From NCBI GenBank assembly GCA_963920665.1, contig OY987267.1, positions 7,130,001 to 7,194,000 of the forward strand: a DNA stretch of 64,000 nucleotides, written 5' to 3'. The translations under genes were made by a program, and so were the position numbers. Under the pieces are notes generated by a model. The model was given only the letters and a program-made list of their open reading frames with translations, was not told the DNA's origin and did no database searches. Below, piece after piece: positions 22,982 to 34,150 of the stretch; position 1 is the first letter of the stretch; every line of letters begins with the position of its first letter. Source of the DNA: Straminergon stramineum. Its lineage: Eukaryota > Streptophyta > Bryopsida > Hypnales > Calliergonaceae.

Positions 22982-24544
22982 TCAGGCAGATACTATGATG
23001 TGCAACTGACCTAGCCAAAAGTATACCATGCCCAAAGCACAGTAAACCGATGTAAGCATCAAGGGGAGAAACGGAAGAGTGCTTCCAAAGAAAAACGAAT
23101 GCAAGCACTGTCCATAAATTTCTACGATCACCAAACCTCCTAAATAAAATCTGTCCAATGAACCTCCTAATAAAGACTTCCCTGTAGAGTCAACATTGCC
23201 TTCATCTTCTGCATTCACATCTTCCACCTTTGAAACTTCACTCTCTGCACTGGTGTCAAACAATGCCGAGAAGGCCAGCCACATTACAAGCGCGTAAAGG
23301 AGGAGAATCGTCACCTTGATAGGATACTCGTTCATCTCAAAAAGCAATGGAAAAAGCGAGTACGTTGAAACGATAGATAAAAACAGAAAAGCTCTTGCAT
23401 CCTCCAGATGCTCCACCGCCACCACGCTAAACGGGATCACCATGTGAAGGGAAGCTTTCTCATGGACATGCCACCCGAACATAAATCCACATGTGAAAAC
23501 GTAGCTTGCCCAGCGGATGAATGCTTTTGGCGACGGCTTCCGCCAGGCTTGTACGAGGCACGGCACCATGGCACCAAGAACAAGTACCGCCGACACAAAA
23601 GGACTGATCTGGAAGAAGACGCTATATGGTGTAAAATCTCCAACCAGACCGCCTGTTGACCCCGCTTCAGGACTTGCAACAGAAAACCCCAAACGTCGTC
23701 CGATCAAAGCAGCGACCTTGTCACCCGCGATGTACAGCGCCCATGCATTCGGGGCCCAGTATGCATGACACAACCCCCGCCCAAAGGGAAACAGCCGATT
23801 CAAAACTTGCGGAATCTCACCATAATATGCAAACGGACCAAAAGCTAAAATTAGGGTTCCCAACACCACACCTGCCATTGCACAGAATCGAGCAACTGCC
23901 CCTCCAGCACGAGATCCTCGACAATAATGTCGAAGAATGTACACGAAGTACAGAGGCCCTGCAATTGCGAATAAGTGCTTGAAACAGACGAGCACGGCAA
24001 ACCCTAATCCGCCAATTAGGTCATTTCCGTCTCGCATTTTCGCGAGCGACAACAACAGGATCCCAAACAAGAATCCATTGTACTGAAAGTGAATGTGATC
24101 CACAATCAAGAGGCCCGGGGAGAAGATAACCGCGAGGTAGAGCACTCTCCGTCTCAATTCTTTGAATCCCTTCCCGATCTCGTACAAACCCCAATACAGC
24201 ATCCCATCTGCCACCATGACTGTGACGCGTTGAAAGAGCACCACGGAGTGATCGTCGTAATTGTGGCCATGGACGAGGTCGACGATCCGGGGGTCGATCC
24301 GGGAGGCGAAAAGGGCGAGGAAGCGTTCGAAGAAGGCGAAGAAGGGCGGGTAGTCGAGCGTCCAATCGCTGGACTCATCAGAGTACCAGAGACGGAGAGG
24401 GAGCGAGTGCGTGAGGGCCAGCCAGTGGCGGTGCACCTCGAAATCCGTGCTGTGGTACGCGGGCACCAGGAGAAGCTTCACAAGGGTGGCGATCGCGGCC
24501 AGCCACGCCAGGTCCCGCAAATCGGTCCGCGGCGTGGCGCCCAT
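22982..24544 (-). CDS. ALG8: ALG8 dolichyl-P-Glc alpha-1,3-glucosyltransferase, intronless
   Basis: ER-membrane GT57 enzyme that adds the second glucose to the dolichol-linked oligosaccharide (Glc1Man9GlcNAc2-PP-Dol) before transfer to protein. The 520-residue single open frame is the usual full length. Near the N-terminus is the luminal signature YHSTDFEVHRHWLALTHSLP followed by WTLDYPPFFAFFE, then FQRVTVMVADG, LLIVDHIHFQYNGFLFGILL, FKHLF, LFPFGRGLCHAYWAPNAWAL, FMFGWHVHEKASL and a final LPLMLTSVYCALGM. These match ALG8 rather than ALG6 (TSGLV-like block, RGLCHAYWAPNFWAL-type block). Hydrophobic segments alternate along the length, as in a polytopic protein of about 11-12 helices. No intron interrupts the frame, which is notable because the other five genes here are split. 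The start is set by the Met at 24544, 15 residues before the first membrane segment. Confidence 0.95.
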   Translation of the reverse strand: MGATPRTDLRDLAWLAAIATLVKLLLVPAYHSTDFEVHRHWLALTHSLPLRLWYSDESSDWTLDYPPFFAFFERFLALFASRIDPRIVDLVHGHNYDDHSVVLFQRVTVMVADGMLYWGLYEIGKGFKELRRRVLYLAVIFSPGLLIVDHIHFQYNGFLFGILLLSLAKMRDGNDLIGGLGFAVLVCFKHLFAIAGPLYFVYILRHYCRGSRAGGAVARFCAMAGVVLGTLILAFGPFAYYGEIPQVLNRLFPFGRGLCHAYWAPNAWALYIAGDKVAALIGRRLGFSVASPEAGSTGGLVGDFTPYSVFFQISPFVSAVLVLGAMVPCLVQAWRKPSPKAFIRWASYVFTCGFMFGWHVHEKASLHMVIPFSVVAVEHLEDARAFLFLSIVSTYSLFPLLFEMNEYPIKVTILLLYALVMWLAFSALFDTSAESEVSKVEDVNAEDEGNVDSTGKSLLGGSLDRFYLGGLVIVEIYGQCLHSFFFGSTLPFLPLMLTSVYCALGMVYFWLGQLHIIVSA

Positions 24545-25659
24545 GGTGGAAAGCGTTGCGCGAGAGAATGATTCACGGTGTGATCATCATCATGTCAGTG
24601 CGCCATACCCCGCTGGGTGGAAACAGAAGGGATGAGGGTTTAGGGTTGATCCTGGAGATAATCTAGTGCACATCGCGTCTTCTCGCACATTCATCAATCG
24701 CTAGAGTTACAATTTACAAACACGATTGACGTACTAGTTCTCTCCAGAGCTACATGAGTATCCGTTTTCAATCCAAAATCCACTTGATGACTAATCCACT
24801 GGACTTGGGAAGCTGTAAGAGCAGCTCCACCGCATCTACGTAGAAAGGAACGTGAAATGGTTTTCACGTAGTGATGTCGTCGGACAGTTGCCGTTCTGTC
24901 TTCGCTTCTTCCGGAAGTACACGCTTCACCACTGTCGCAACGTGATGAAAGAGAATGACTCCTCCATAGGCAGAAGTAGTTGCACGAGCTCTTGCGTGGA
25001 CTCAAAAGACCTCAAAAATAGAGTGGGTGGAGCATTGTAGCGTCTCTTCACGAAGTGAGGAAAGCGATAACAGTGATGTGGTGGAGCTCAAAATCGTCGT
25101 CTTCCCTCAACAATTGCGATTATATTTGCCTTCAAGATTGTGGTGAAGTTGCTGTAAGTCATCAATTTATTGGTGAAGCCAAACAACATGTGACAGTTGC
25201 ACAAATCCAAACACATTTCTTGCCAATCACCACACTTAAGTATAAAGTCAAAGCAAATTGATGACTTGATTTGCTTTGATTTTGTAGCCTAAATGTGTGC
25301 TTAGCAAGACATATTTCACTTTAAAGGACCAAACCACAATTCATCGTATGCAAGAAATCTTGAGTAGTTGTACATGAAGTCAATATTGGTCAAATGTTCA
25401 CAAAATTTTGACATAGGGTGTGAACATGTACCCATTAGTGAGAATATAATTTTTTTAGAATTGGGTGTCCGGATCAAAAGTTATGTTGCTGTAAACTTTT
25501 CAAACAACTTGGGCATCATCAAGCAATATTTGCAAAACTTTTCTTCTACTTATGAAATTTGACAAGTATGTAACTAACATGATATAGGATGCAAATGTAA
25601 AAAAAAGATATGATGTGTAGAAAAAAAATCTCACTCCAAGAGTTAAAGTTTGATGACCT
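24545..25659. other. ALG8 upstream region and intergenic
   Basis: The first ~120 bp is the ALG8 promoter/leader on the minus strand. 24780-25040 is moderately GC-rich without recognisable coding. The remainder is AT-rich. Confidence 0.5.
24638..24648 (-). promoter_or_regulatory. Telo-box-like motif upstream of ALG8
   Basis: AACCCTAAACC on the minus strand, about 95 bp upstream of the ALG8 ATG. Telo-boxes (AAACCCTAA) are common in promoters of plant housekeeping and translation-related genes. A similar run also occurs inside LpxB intron 1, so function is only suggested. Confidence 0.4.
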
Positions 25660-26634
25660 AATTAGACAAGGTTAGGAGAAAAAAAATATTCTTCTGACTT
25701 CAAACATTATAATCTTTCAATCTATGTAGTCAAAGTTTTTGAATTTTTTTCACAAATTTTCATAATAGTCTAGTAGGTGATTGCAAGAAACACCTGTCCT
25801 ATTTTGCATCACACATTGCATATTGATATGATTTTTGGCCATATCTTTTGTGTTTTCACTTCAAATGACTTAAGATTTATAGTGAAGGTACTTGTGAATA
25901 TTATAGACCTTGCCTAATTTTTTTGTAATTTTCAAAAATAATATACTATCCCAAAATAGAGCCCAATTCAATGTCACACTTGCCAGTTTGGAGGGTTTTA
26001 GTACTATTTAGAACCCAAATAAACGAATTTTGAGCTGAAATTTTGAGGAGATGGTCTTCTAATAGACGTATAGCTGATGGCCAAAGGAATTTTTAAAATA
26101 AGTAATTTAATGTGGTGTAAAAGTCTACAAAGTGAGCTTCCTTTTGCTTGCATTTTGAAACATATAAAATATTGTTTTGGTGGTTCTTTTGGTGAATGGC
26201 CATCTCCATAGAGTTGTTACAAATGGAGACTTTTTATTTTTTTTATTTTTTATTTTTACTATTTTTTCCTAATTCAAACATCAAAGTATGTGTTTTCTTA
26301 AGATTTGGCACTTTTCTAGTTCTCCTACTTAAAGAATTTTTCTATGCAATTCCTTCCATGGGTACCTTCATCTTAAAGGTATATACATTATCCGAATTAA
26401 ATTTATTTTTTAAAAATTAGTTCTCTAATTTTAAAGTACTCCTGGAAAAATCACAAGTACTATTGAAAACGCAACGAATAGGACAGGTGTTTCTTGCAAT
26501 CACCCTAGTACAAATTTATACACTTCAATTTCAAAAAATCTCTTCTTTCTAAAAAAAATTATATCATTGCCCTAAAATGTGACAGTTTTTAACAATTTCA
26601 GCCCACGATGTGCCTTGGTACCTTAGGGGTTAAT
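25660..26634 (-). mobile_element. TTAA-flanked 0.93-kb family copy, inverted, truncated and interrupted
   Basis: Read on the minus strand it starts TTAACCCCTAAGGTACCAAG at 26634 and follows the family through the region complementary to 25690-25774. It is split by a second element at 25775-26504. The far end is lost near 25660. Confidence 0.7.
25775..26504. mobile_element. Inserted element with 28-bp inverted termini and 6-bp target duplication
   Basis: Both ends carry GGTGATTGCAAGAAACACCT and continue identical for 28 bp in inverted orientation. CTAGTA directly flanks each side. Removing the element restores a continuous 0.93-kb-family sequence, so it inserted there. A diverged copy lies on the minus strand at 38222-38641. 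About 730 bp, no transposase. A 6-bp duplication is unusual; the superfamily is not assigned. Confidence 0.88.
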
Positions 26635-28139
26635 ATTTTGAGCACTACTATACATTCTCTTGAAAGGCATACAAAATTAAAAAAATAAGTAAAGATATAC
26701 AAATCTAAAAATGAGGGAAGTATTGTCTCAGCTCATCAGGAGTAGGAGAGAATGAATTTCCAGTTTTCAAACTTATGTGGCATCATTTGCATACAAATTA
26801 TGGTTTATGATTCTATTTTTCCACAAATGAAAAGAAAATTTTTACTGCAAAAAGGAAGTGCAACAAACTGGAGCAGGAGTATTTTACCCCTGCCAAGAGT
26901 TTCTGATCAAGGGCACGCTCTGACGCTCCCGCTTGATGACAGACTTGGAGGTTAAGGTATAATAGCAACTCCAATGCACACACTGTTACAAGTACAGTAA
27001 GGTAGTCTGCTCTTAAAGCAACCATTTAAGAGCTGATTGCCTTTTCGGGGAAGCAAAATTCCTTGTAACAATTTTCAGTTAAATTTAGTAGGAAGAAAAA
27101 TGGAATTGGCATCTAACCCAAGTTGTTTCATATTTTTTGGACCTTTGTGGAATTAGTTACGAATTTTAGAAGTTGAAATGCAATTGTCATTGAAAGCGAC
27201 CACCCCCTGAATTGTGCACTTCTGGTACATTGAAGAAAGCAAAATGTACCTTTATATCATGATTGTTTTAGAGCATGGGTGCTTTTAGAGCATACTACCT
27301 TATCTAAATTTTGAAGAGGAGGTAGGTGGACCTCATTCCGTGCTGGCAACTTGAAAAAAAAATTGCCCCAATGCAAAGTAGGAGATTCAAACCGTAAATG
27401 AACCTTTATCGCATTATAAAAAGAAAGAGAAAGAAGGTTCTATATTAAATATTGATTTTCATGCAAAATAGGAGAGCTCAAATTTATTAGCACACAAAAC
27501 AAGGTAAAAAAGGGATGACATTGTTGACTTTGGCTATAGTGTGCCACCTCACGAACTCTTCATATTTCTTCAAAATGCCAAGGAGGGGATGGATAATGAC
27601 GGGCTTGGGAATAGATAGTGACCAATGCCGATTGCATCGGGCCGTGTTTTTTTAGTTCCCTCCGTCATCGAAACTTGGTGTATGTGTTTCTGTCTAGCAT
27701 TGGAGCTACTCTAAAACCTATTTCCGATAATTTTGGGTGTTTTAGTATATGTCCAATTCAGTGATGGTGAAGGGATCATTTTTCCAATTAGGGAATAGAA
27801 ATAATGAAGATTTCACTACTTTTTCCTAATTTTTCATCAAGTTTGGAATTAGTAGAAATTAAGGAATTACAGATTATAGTCTGATTTGTTCTCGATGTAT
27901 AGTTGAAACTATTTTTGAGAAGTGCAAAAATAAAAAACGGTCTTAGGAACTGCATTAGGTGTCAATGTGTTATTCACTTATTCATCACACAATAATGAAG
28001 GCTCTGGTCAACATTATATTCCCGCATTCATGAAAATAGGTCACCTTTTCTTGTGCAAATGGGACCTGGTCGAAAACAAGTTGTATACCTTATACTAGAC
28101 AACTTGCGCATTGAATTATCATTAAATTTATTTCTTATT
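26635..28139. other. AT-rich intergenic, nothing recognised
   Basis: No gene, inverted termini or shared repeat identified. Confidence 0.45.
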
Positions 28140-28781
28140 TTATTTCAATGACTTTTTTCTTAATGTCTTTAGAAAACTTTGAAGCCCAAATAAAGACAAA
28201 AAGTTTGTGGGCTATAAGTTCCACCTCATAACTTGCTTCAAGAAATTTAAAAAAAAAATTTATTAGTTCATTTTTCTAAAAAACTTTGGTAGGAAATTCT
28301 AAATAGAATCATCTAAAGGAGTGTCAGCACAAAATTTGGTACTTTAGACTTTAGAATATCATTCTCTTTCTATCTCTATTGTGCACTATTCAATCATTAG
28401 AAGCTAATTTTGTTGGAGCTTGGGAGACCTTGAACTTTGTGATTAATTTTTTTGGTATGTTTACTTGTTTTTTTCATTATTCTTTTTGTGAATGGTGGTG
28501 TATGTTGTGGAGAATGTTTATTTGATTTTTGTGACTTTCATTTTCGGTTTAGTGTAAGGTTTTCAAGTTTCTCCCTTTCTTAGGTTTTGAGTACCAATTT
28601 TTTAAAAATGATTTGGGAGAGTTTTGTAAGTGAATATGTAGCCCTCTTTTTGTGCTTAAATTGTGCTCATGTGGATGATGCTCTCTATGACAATGAGCAA
28701 TTCCTTGAGTTACAAATCAAGGACTTGGGATGTATTGGATTTTGATAGTGGGACTTCCATGGGTTTCATTTTCTCTCATAG

Positions 28782-29490
28782 ATGTTGTTACTTGGCTCAA
28801 GGAAGGAATCCAATTCTTTCCACCTTTTTTGGGTAGAGCCTAGGCAATCATCACATTGGAAGTATGTAGAAAGGGTAGTGTGGAGATCAACTAATGAGAT
28901 GTACTACAACAAATCCAATTTTTTTTATAGAATGAGTTTTGGTGCAATTGAGAATTTGTTGAACATGTTGACTGCTTTCTTCATAAGTAGGTGTGTGAAT
29001 CAAGTGAAGCCACAAATGGAAATCAAATTTTTTTAGCATGTGTAATTTATAGATTTACACACAATCATATTCTACAACATATGGAAAATTGTTTCAAGAT
29101 TGGAGCTTCAACCATTAGAAAGTATATTGACATTGTTTGTGACATACTTACTAATAAAGACAAATTATTTAGTCACTACATTAGCATTCTAAGTGAAGAC
29201 AATTTTCATAGAATCATCTCAAATTTTGAAAAACTAACTAGATTGTCCAATATATGTGGAGCCATTGATGGGACACACAAACTATTAGCAAAAAATCCAA
29301 GTAGAAGAATTATATTAGCAACTAGTGGTAATATCATAGGAAAAAAACCACTCCAATGTATTGGAAGTAATTTGTGATTCACAAAAGATATTCTAGAATG
29401 TATACACCAACCAACTTGAAGGAGTGTATGATGGTGGCCAATTTAAAGTGTCAAGTTTGTATAAGGGTTTGAGGGAACAAGAGAGTTTAT
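28782..29490 (+). pseudogene. PIF/Harbinger (HARBI1-like, DDE_4) transposase remnant
   Basis: Three frame segments in sequence. 28782-29036 has NEMYYNKSNFFYRMSFGAIE (the FRMS-type helical region). 28991-29377 has FLACVIYRFTHNHILQHMEN, then FKIGASTIRKYIDIV, a DNA-binding-like segment, and LSNICGAIDGTHKLL, the family's first catalytic Asp motif (GxIDGTH). A frame starting at 29367 has VICDSQKIF, a stop, NVYTNQLEGVYDGGQFKVSS (second catalytic region) and LYKGL. Frameshifts and stops make it non-functional. The C-terminal catalytic Glu region was not located. Its partner Myb-like gene is opposite and downstream. Confidence 0.85.
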
Positions 29491-30016
29491 AGGAACAAAT
29501 GGAGAATTTTGAAGAATTTTGATTCTTGAGTTTACAAGGCAGCTAGAATTACATTAGCTTATTCTTGATTATACAACTATTCTGAGTTGTTGAACCAAGT
29601 AGAGCCTCACGTGGCTAATACAGGTTTGTGAAAAAATTCACTTATTGGATTTAGGACTGCAAGATTACCTATGCCCAAACATGGGGAATATATAAAATGT
29701 CAAGGAAAAATCTTTAGGCAAAAATTGTTTCAATAATGGAGTTTAGAAAACCCTAATGATGAATAACTACAATGACATTTCAATTGCATTTTGTCTAAGC
29801 TTTGAATTCAAATGCACATATATGTGCACTTAAAAGTATATAGGATAAAGATTTTTCATTCAATGTAATGGAATTTGGAATAAATCCAAACAAACTCAAA
29901 TTAAATCAAATCAAATCCTATACAAGATGGCCAATTTCATTTCAATGCCCTATAGACAATTTCCAAGAAGCATCATCTGCTTAGAATTACCAAAAGAGTC
30001 TTTCACCTGTAAAGCT

Positions 30017-30960
30017 TCAACGAATAAGGGTGCCATCTACAATTATCTCCCTACTTTTTCTTTCATTGTCCATCAATTTCTTTGTGATCTTAAATTTCAT
30101 CTTCTCTAACTCCAAAATTCCTTCGAAAAAATTGGTAATAGTGGAGGCAATAGATTCAACTCTTGCAACCAACTTCTTCTTCTCTGCATTCATGTTCACT
30201 TATCCTTTACATCCCAGTTGATTAATTGCCTTTGTATGTGGTGATCTTGAAGAAGCAATACTTCAAGTGGGTAGAGGAGGAAGTGCACTAGCATTAGATG
30301 GAATACAACTGCCTTGGAGGGTTGTTTTAGGCCAGTTCCCCAAGCTAGAAACTAGCCAGGGCTGGCCAAAATTTAAAGCTATTAAAAAATTAATTAAAAA
30401 TATGAAAAAAATATATTTAAAAAAAATATATTTTTTTTATTATCTAACATAGCTGTCGCCTAACCACGTCAATGAGTTTCTATGATCGAGTTTCTGTGGC
30501 CGAGTTCCCAGAATTCAAGAACTTGTAGGAACTCGTAGTCTTCCGTAGGAGCTCATTCTCTTCTAATGGCAAGTTGCTCTCATTGTCATAACTCAGAATG
30601 TTGCTAATGAATTCCTTGATCAATACCATAAGGCATACTATTGATTTTAATAGTACCACCAAAAATATTGTCAAAATTTTCATACCATGGTGTCCAAGTG
30701 GAAGGTGGGCTCCAATTTCTTCTTGCTTTGTCTTCTTTTCTTGGTAAATTGTCTTCATTTTGTTCTACTTGTTATGCATTTGTTGCCAAGTTCTCTAAGT
30801 GTCATGAGGAAACTATGTATTGAGTTACCTTACAAAGAACTCTCAATTCACTTGCTTGAAGGGCTTTTGGTTGTATTCCTAGTATTTTTCCTCATACATG
30901 TCTATAAGAAACCTCAAAGTCCCTTCCTTCCTCTCCTTTAAATTTGAAGTACCACCCATA
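30017..30960 (-). pseudogene. Myb/SANT-like DNA-binding protein remnant of the Harbinger element
   Basis: On the minus strand, conceptual frames give LRFLIDMYEEKY and EYNQKPFKQVN (first helices of a Myb/SANT-like or trihelix domain). These are followed by WQQMHNK and NKMKTIYQEKKTKQEEIGAH (around 30720-30790), then STWTPWYENFDNIFGGTIKI in a shifted frame. A helical C-terminal part is open at 30017-30199 (ASTITNFFEGILELEKMKFK). Several stops and shifts separate the blocks, so it is dead. In PIF/Harbinger transposons this protein helps bring the transposase to DNA. Confidence 0.72.
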
Positions 30961-30970
30961 CCTCTCTTTT

Positions 30971-31558
30971 GAGTTCCTTGAAAACTATCACCCCCTTCTT
31001 GATCAAGTATAAGTGCTAATAACCCCCCCTCCCTAGAAGCTCCATAATGTCAGAAAAAATAAAAACCTTAACTCACTAAACTGAAAACGGCAAGCTTGTG
31101 GCACATGAGAAGAGAAATATAGGTATGTGCCGAAAGAGAGAGAAGATAGGGAGTTGCTATGAGGTTGCGCCGTAGATTGATAGGATGTGTGAAAGATCCA
31201 CAATACTTTCTTCCATTGTTTTCTCACCTTTGCAGGTGACATGCACGTAGCAACAAATTTGTGAGGATTGGTGCATAGATTCCCTTTGTACCATGAGGGC
31301 TAGGTCAAGCAAACCTGCATTTCTAGGCCTTCATATGCGACGTCACACAACCTATTTTAAGGTCCATGTCCACATGCCTAATGAAGCAATCCCTTTGTTT
31401 TGCCATCAAAAAAATTCTTGATGACAAATAGTCAAATGACATAGATATTTGACTCAATGTATTCTTTGAATTTTTGGCAAAACATCTTCACAGATTTTTG
31501 TTGATTTGTTAGTCTAGTCCCAAAATTAACAAAAACAATGGGGCACAACATAAACGTC
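30971..31558. other. Intergenic, nothing recognised
   Basis: No gene or structured repeat identified. Confidence 0.4.
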
Positions 31559-31561
31559 TTA

Positions 31562-31685
31562 AGGTATGTCCACACTTGGTATAAGGGATGATATTTGCAA
31601 TGTGAATCCAATCCAGAAGCAAGTCTAAATTTGTTCCTATGACCCTCAATAACAACACTATTTAACACCAAGTGTGAACATGCCT
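31562..31685. mobile_element. 124-bp Tourist-like MITE with TTA target duplication
   Basis: AGGTATGTCCACACTTGGT and, at the right, ACCAAGTGTGAACATGCCT are inverted repeats of 19 bp with two mismatches. TTA lies at 31559-31561 and 31686-31688. Short size, TIRs and the TTA duplication fit the Tourist/Harbinger group. Confidence 0.85.
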
Positions 31686-31739
31686 TTACCACTCTATATC
31701 CCCGTACCAAAGCTTACTTTGATTCTCCTCGGTGTCTAA

Positions 31740-33440
31740 GTTAAATGAATTTCGTGGATGAGGGACTCAAGAGAGGAAAATGCAGCCTCACTCTCACAAG
31801 CCTACCGACTGAATGTTAACTTATGTGCACTGGCGTTTGGCGGACCAGGGTATTTTTCTGCCCCAAAATTCGAATTGTCTGACAGGTTTGAATCTGTCAG
31901 ATTCCGCCCCTCCAGAGTTGCGCAAGGCTTGTCCGCTTCTGGTTCGACAAACCTTGGTTGAGTTGGTTCGTACTCCTCAGAAGTTTGACGTTTCGTCCAC
32001 GTGTTTGGAGACTAACCACCCGGCGGAGTCGAGTTCTGACATCTAAATTTTTTTTCCGTCTCGATCTAGCTAGCTTTCACTGTACCGCATGATTTTGACC
32101 AGGTAAGCTTACGTCCCCTGTCAGTGATTGAGAGAAGCAACTGCATGAAGACTCTGAAAGGATCGATTAGCTTATTACTGTCAACTACTTTCAATACTTA
32201 ATTACTTAGGTAGCATCGATATATACCTGAGGAGTTAAGGCTCATTCGCAAGTGTGTCACTCTTGAGTGACGGCTAGGGAGATTGATCTTTGGGAGCACT
32301 ATTCCTACGAACTGCGCTCTTGAGCTAGCTCGCTTTAAATTCTGTGCGTTTGCTCCTCTCTTTGAGTGTTTCAGGCTTAGCTTTACCAGTTGCATATGCT
32401 GAAGAACTAGTCTTACTTTTGCAGGTACGTGCATCAGTAATTTTAATCCACGAAGAGGCATCAGAGTTCAGGACCCGGTTTCTGCACGGATTATAGGATG
32501 TGCTAGACAACCGGGACTCTCATCTGCTTAATCAGAATTTCCTATTGTAAGTGACGATTTTGGAAGTAATATTGAATTTGATCATTTGGTTTTCGACCAC
32601 GTACGTCGAATTTTGATTTCTAGCTAGATGATTTCGATCGGATGGTGCCTTGGGGCTTGACTTGTTGCGATTTCTCTAGTCGACTTGGTTTTTAACGATT
32701 TCTGAATTGACGAGAACGTTCGGATGTTCAGTGGGAGCAATTAAAGTCGTCTCTTCTAGCTGCCGCGACTATGGGTAATTTTGGATTATGTGATTTACTA
32801 GTGGCAAGTGCAGGGAGTTCTGGATTGTGTTGATCGATCTAGCTCATTATTGCATATCTGAGCAAGCTCATCAATGCTTTTGGGGGCACCCAGCGACTTC
32901 TGACGTTCTGTCACTACGAACAGTGTGTATATGGTGAGAAGTGTAGCCATTCTTGTAGTGGTTGCTTAGCTTAGCGATCGATATCGATAATCCGGGTCAT
33001 TAACTATATTTGGTTTCTGATAGAAGAAGGAAATATTTTGTGATTTTTGTGATTTTTGTAAGTGCACCCAATCGGTGCCGTTGTAACCAAGCAACAAGAG
33101 CATTCATTGTACGAAGAGCGGACTTAATAAGATGGCCCAAGTGAATGCAAACGGGGAAGAAGGCAACCCAAACGGGCGGGGAGCGGCCCAGCAACCTGGA
33201 CAGCAGCCAGGCTTGGTGCCAAATGCAGCACCAAATGGAGCAGCCGCATTTGCCTTCCCAGCCGCAGCTCAGGTGGCGGTCGTCGTGGCAAACCCCGTCA
33301 TCGTCAATCTGGCAGGAGCCCTTGCTCCTTCGGGTCCTATGCAACCAGAGTTTGACCTTGAAGCTGCTCTTTTGAGTCCCCCACCAACGAAAAGCAACAG
33401 AAACTTCAACATCCATGCCTCGATCAAGTGAGTGGCCAAA
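31740..33440 (+). other. GC-richer island of unknown nature
   Basis: Roughly 1.7 kb with markedly higher GC and more CpG than the flanks. It contains an open frame at 31758-31961, donor-like CAG/GTAAGC at 32101/32102, an acceptor-like TTACTTTTGCAG ending near 32424, and the open frame at 33132-33431 that runs into AA/GTGAGT. It could be a lineage-specific gene with a long leader, or a piece of a retrotransposon. No LTR pair or primer-binding site was found. Confidence 0.4.
33132..33431 (+). CDS. Low-complexity orphan open frame, possibly an exon
   Basis: 99 codons beginning MAQVNANGEEGNPNGRGAAQ, rich in Ala, Pro, Gln, Asn and Gly, with no recognised family. Acidic and Pro-rich segments (GPMQPEFDLEAALLSPPPTK) follow the Ala-rich part. 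The reading ends at a stop overlapping a strong GTGAGT donor consensus, so the true protein may continue by splicing. Such composition also occurs in N-termini of retrotransposon gag proteins. Confidence 0.25.
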   Translation: MAQVNANGEEGNPNGRGAAQQPGQQPGLVPNAAPNGAAAFAFPAAAQVAVVVANPVIVNLAGALAPSGPMQPEFDLEAALLSPPPTKSNRNFNIHASIK

Positions 33441-33969
33441 GCTGGCCTATAAATGCATTGGAACTTGAAAGCAATCCCAGATATATTACCATGAAATCGG
33501 GTTTGGTACAAGAAGAAGAATACATGCACTTACTTAATCTGAGTGCTTGGAGACAGTGATGTTACCGGTCAAATGGTTTGCATGTGAGATAAGTGTGCTT
33601 GAGGCAATGACAGTGTGGCAAGTTTGTAATATATTCCAAAATGTCCTTGAAGAGGGGGTCAAAGAGGGGTCAGGTTTAAGGGGTTGGCCACAAATATCAT
33701 TGTGTATTGATCAATTACTACTATTGCATGTACTTACCCTTAGCAACAATTAGCAAGCCTATGTTGCAGGAAAAGACGTCTCTCACGGAGTAGTAGCTGT
33801 TGGTTTACTCATCAGTATGTGTTTATGTTTTGAATATACATATGTACTATATATTTAAATGAAGTCGTGTGTTTACATATGTAAACCTTCCTTACATACA
33901 TTTCTATTGTTACCTTGTTGCGGTTGTGCTCAATGATTCCCATTTCTTTACGAGGGTTTTGATGACTTG

Positions 33970-34150
33970 CTTATGTTTCTTGATATTCTTGATACAACTT
34001 TGAAGCCCAAATGAAGGGGGAAAGTTTGTGGGCGGGTTTGTGGGCTACAAGTTCCATCTCATAACTCACTTCATGATAGGTTTTTTTTTTTAATATTTCA
34101 TTTATTCATTTTTCTAGAGAACTTTGATGGGAGATTTTATTACTCTCCTA
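33970..34150. repeat. Fragment shared with the Harbinger locus at 28140
   Basis: ACTTTGAAGCCCAAAT, AAGTTTGTGGGCTA and AAGTTCCA(T/C)CTCATAACT blocks in the same order as at 28175-28240, followed in both by a poly-T/A stretch and TTCATTTTTCTA. Confidence 0.7.

Larger units (their letters stand above)
28140..30970. mobile_element. Decayed autonomous PIF/Harbinger transposon
   Basis: Contains a broken transposase on the plus strand and a broken Myb/SANT-like gene on the minus strand, converging, as in plant PIF/Harbinger elements that encode both proteins. Sequence at 28140-28300 recurs at 33970-34150, suggesting it is element DNA. Terminal repeats were not found, so the limits are approximate. 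Confidence 0.72.

Noticed and set aside
23408..24571. Several 80-160 codon plus-strand frames opposite ALG8
   Set aside because: They are shadows of the ALG8 coding sequence, which accounts for the open reading and base composition.
28782..29377. Transposase frames as an active gene
   Set aside because: The conserved blocks lie in different frames with stops between them, so the gene is dead.
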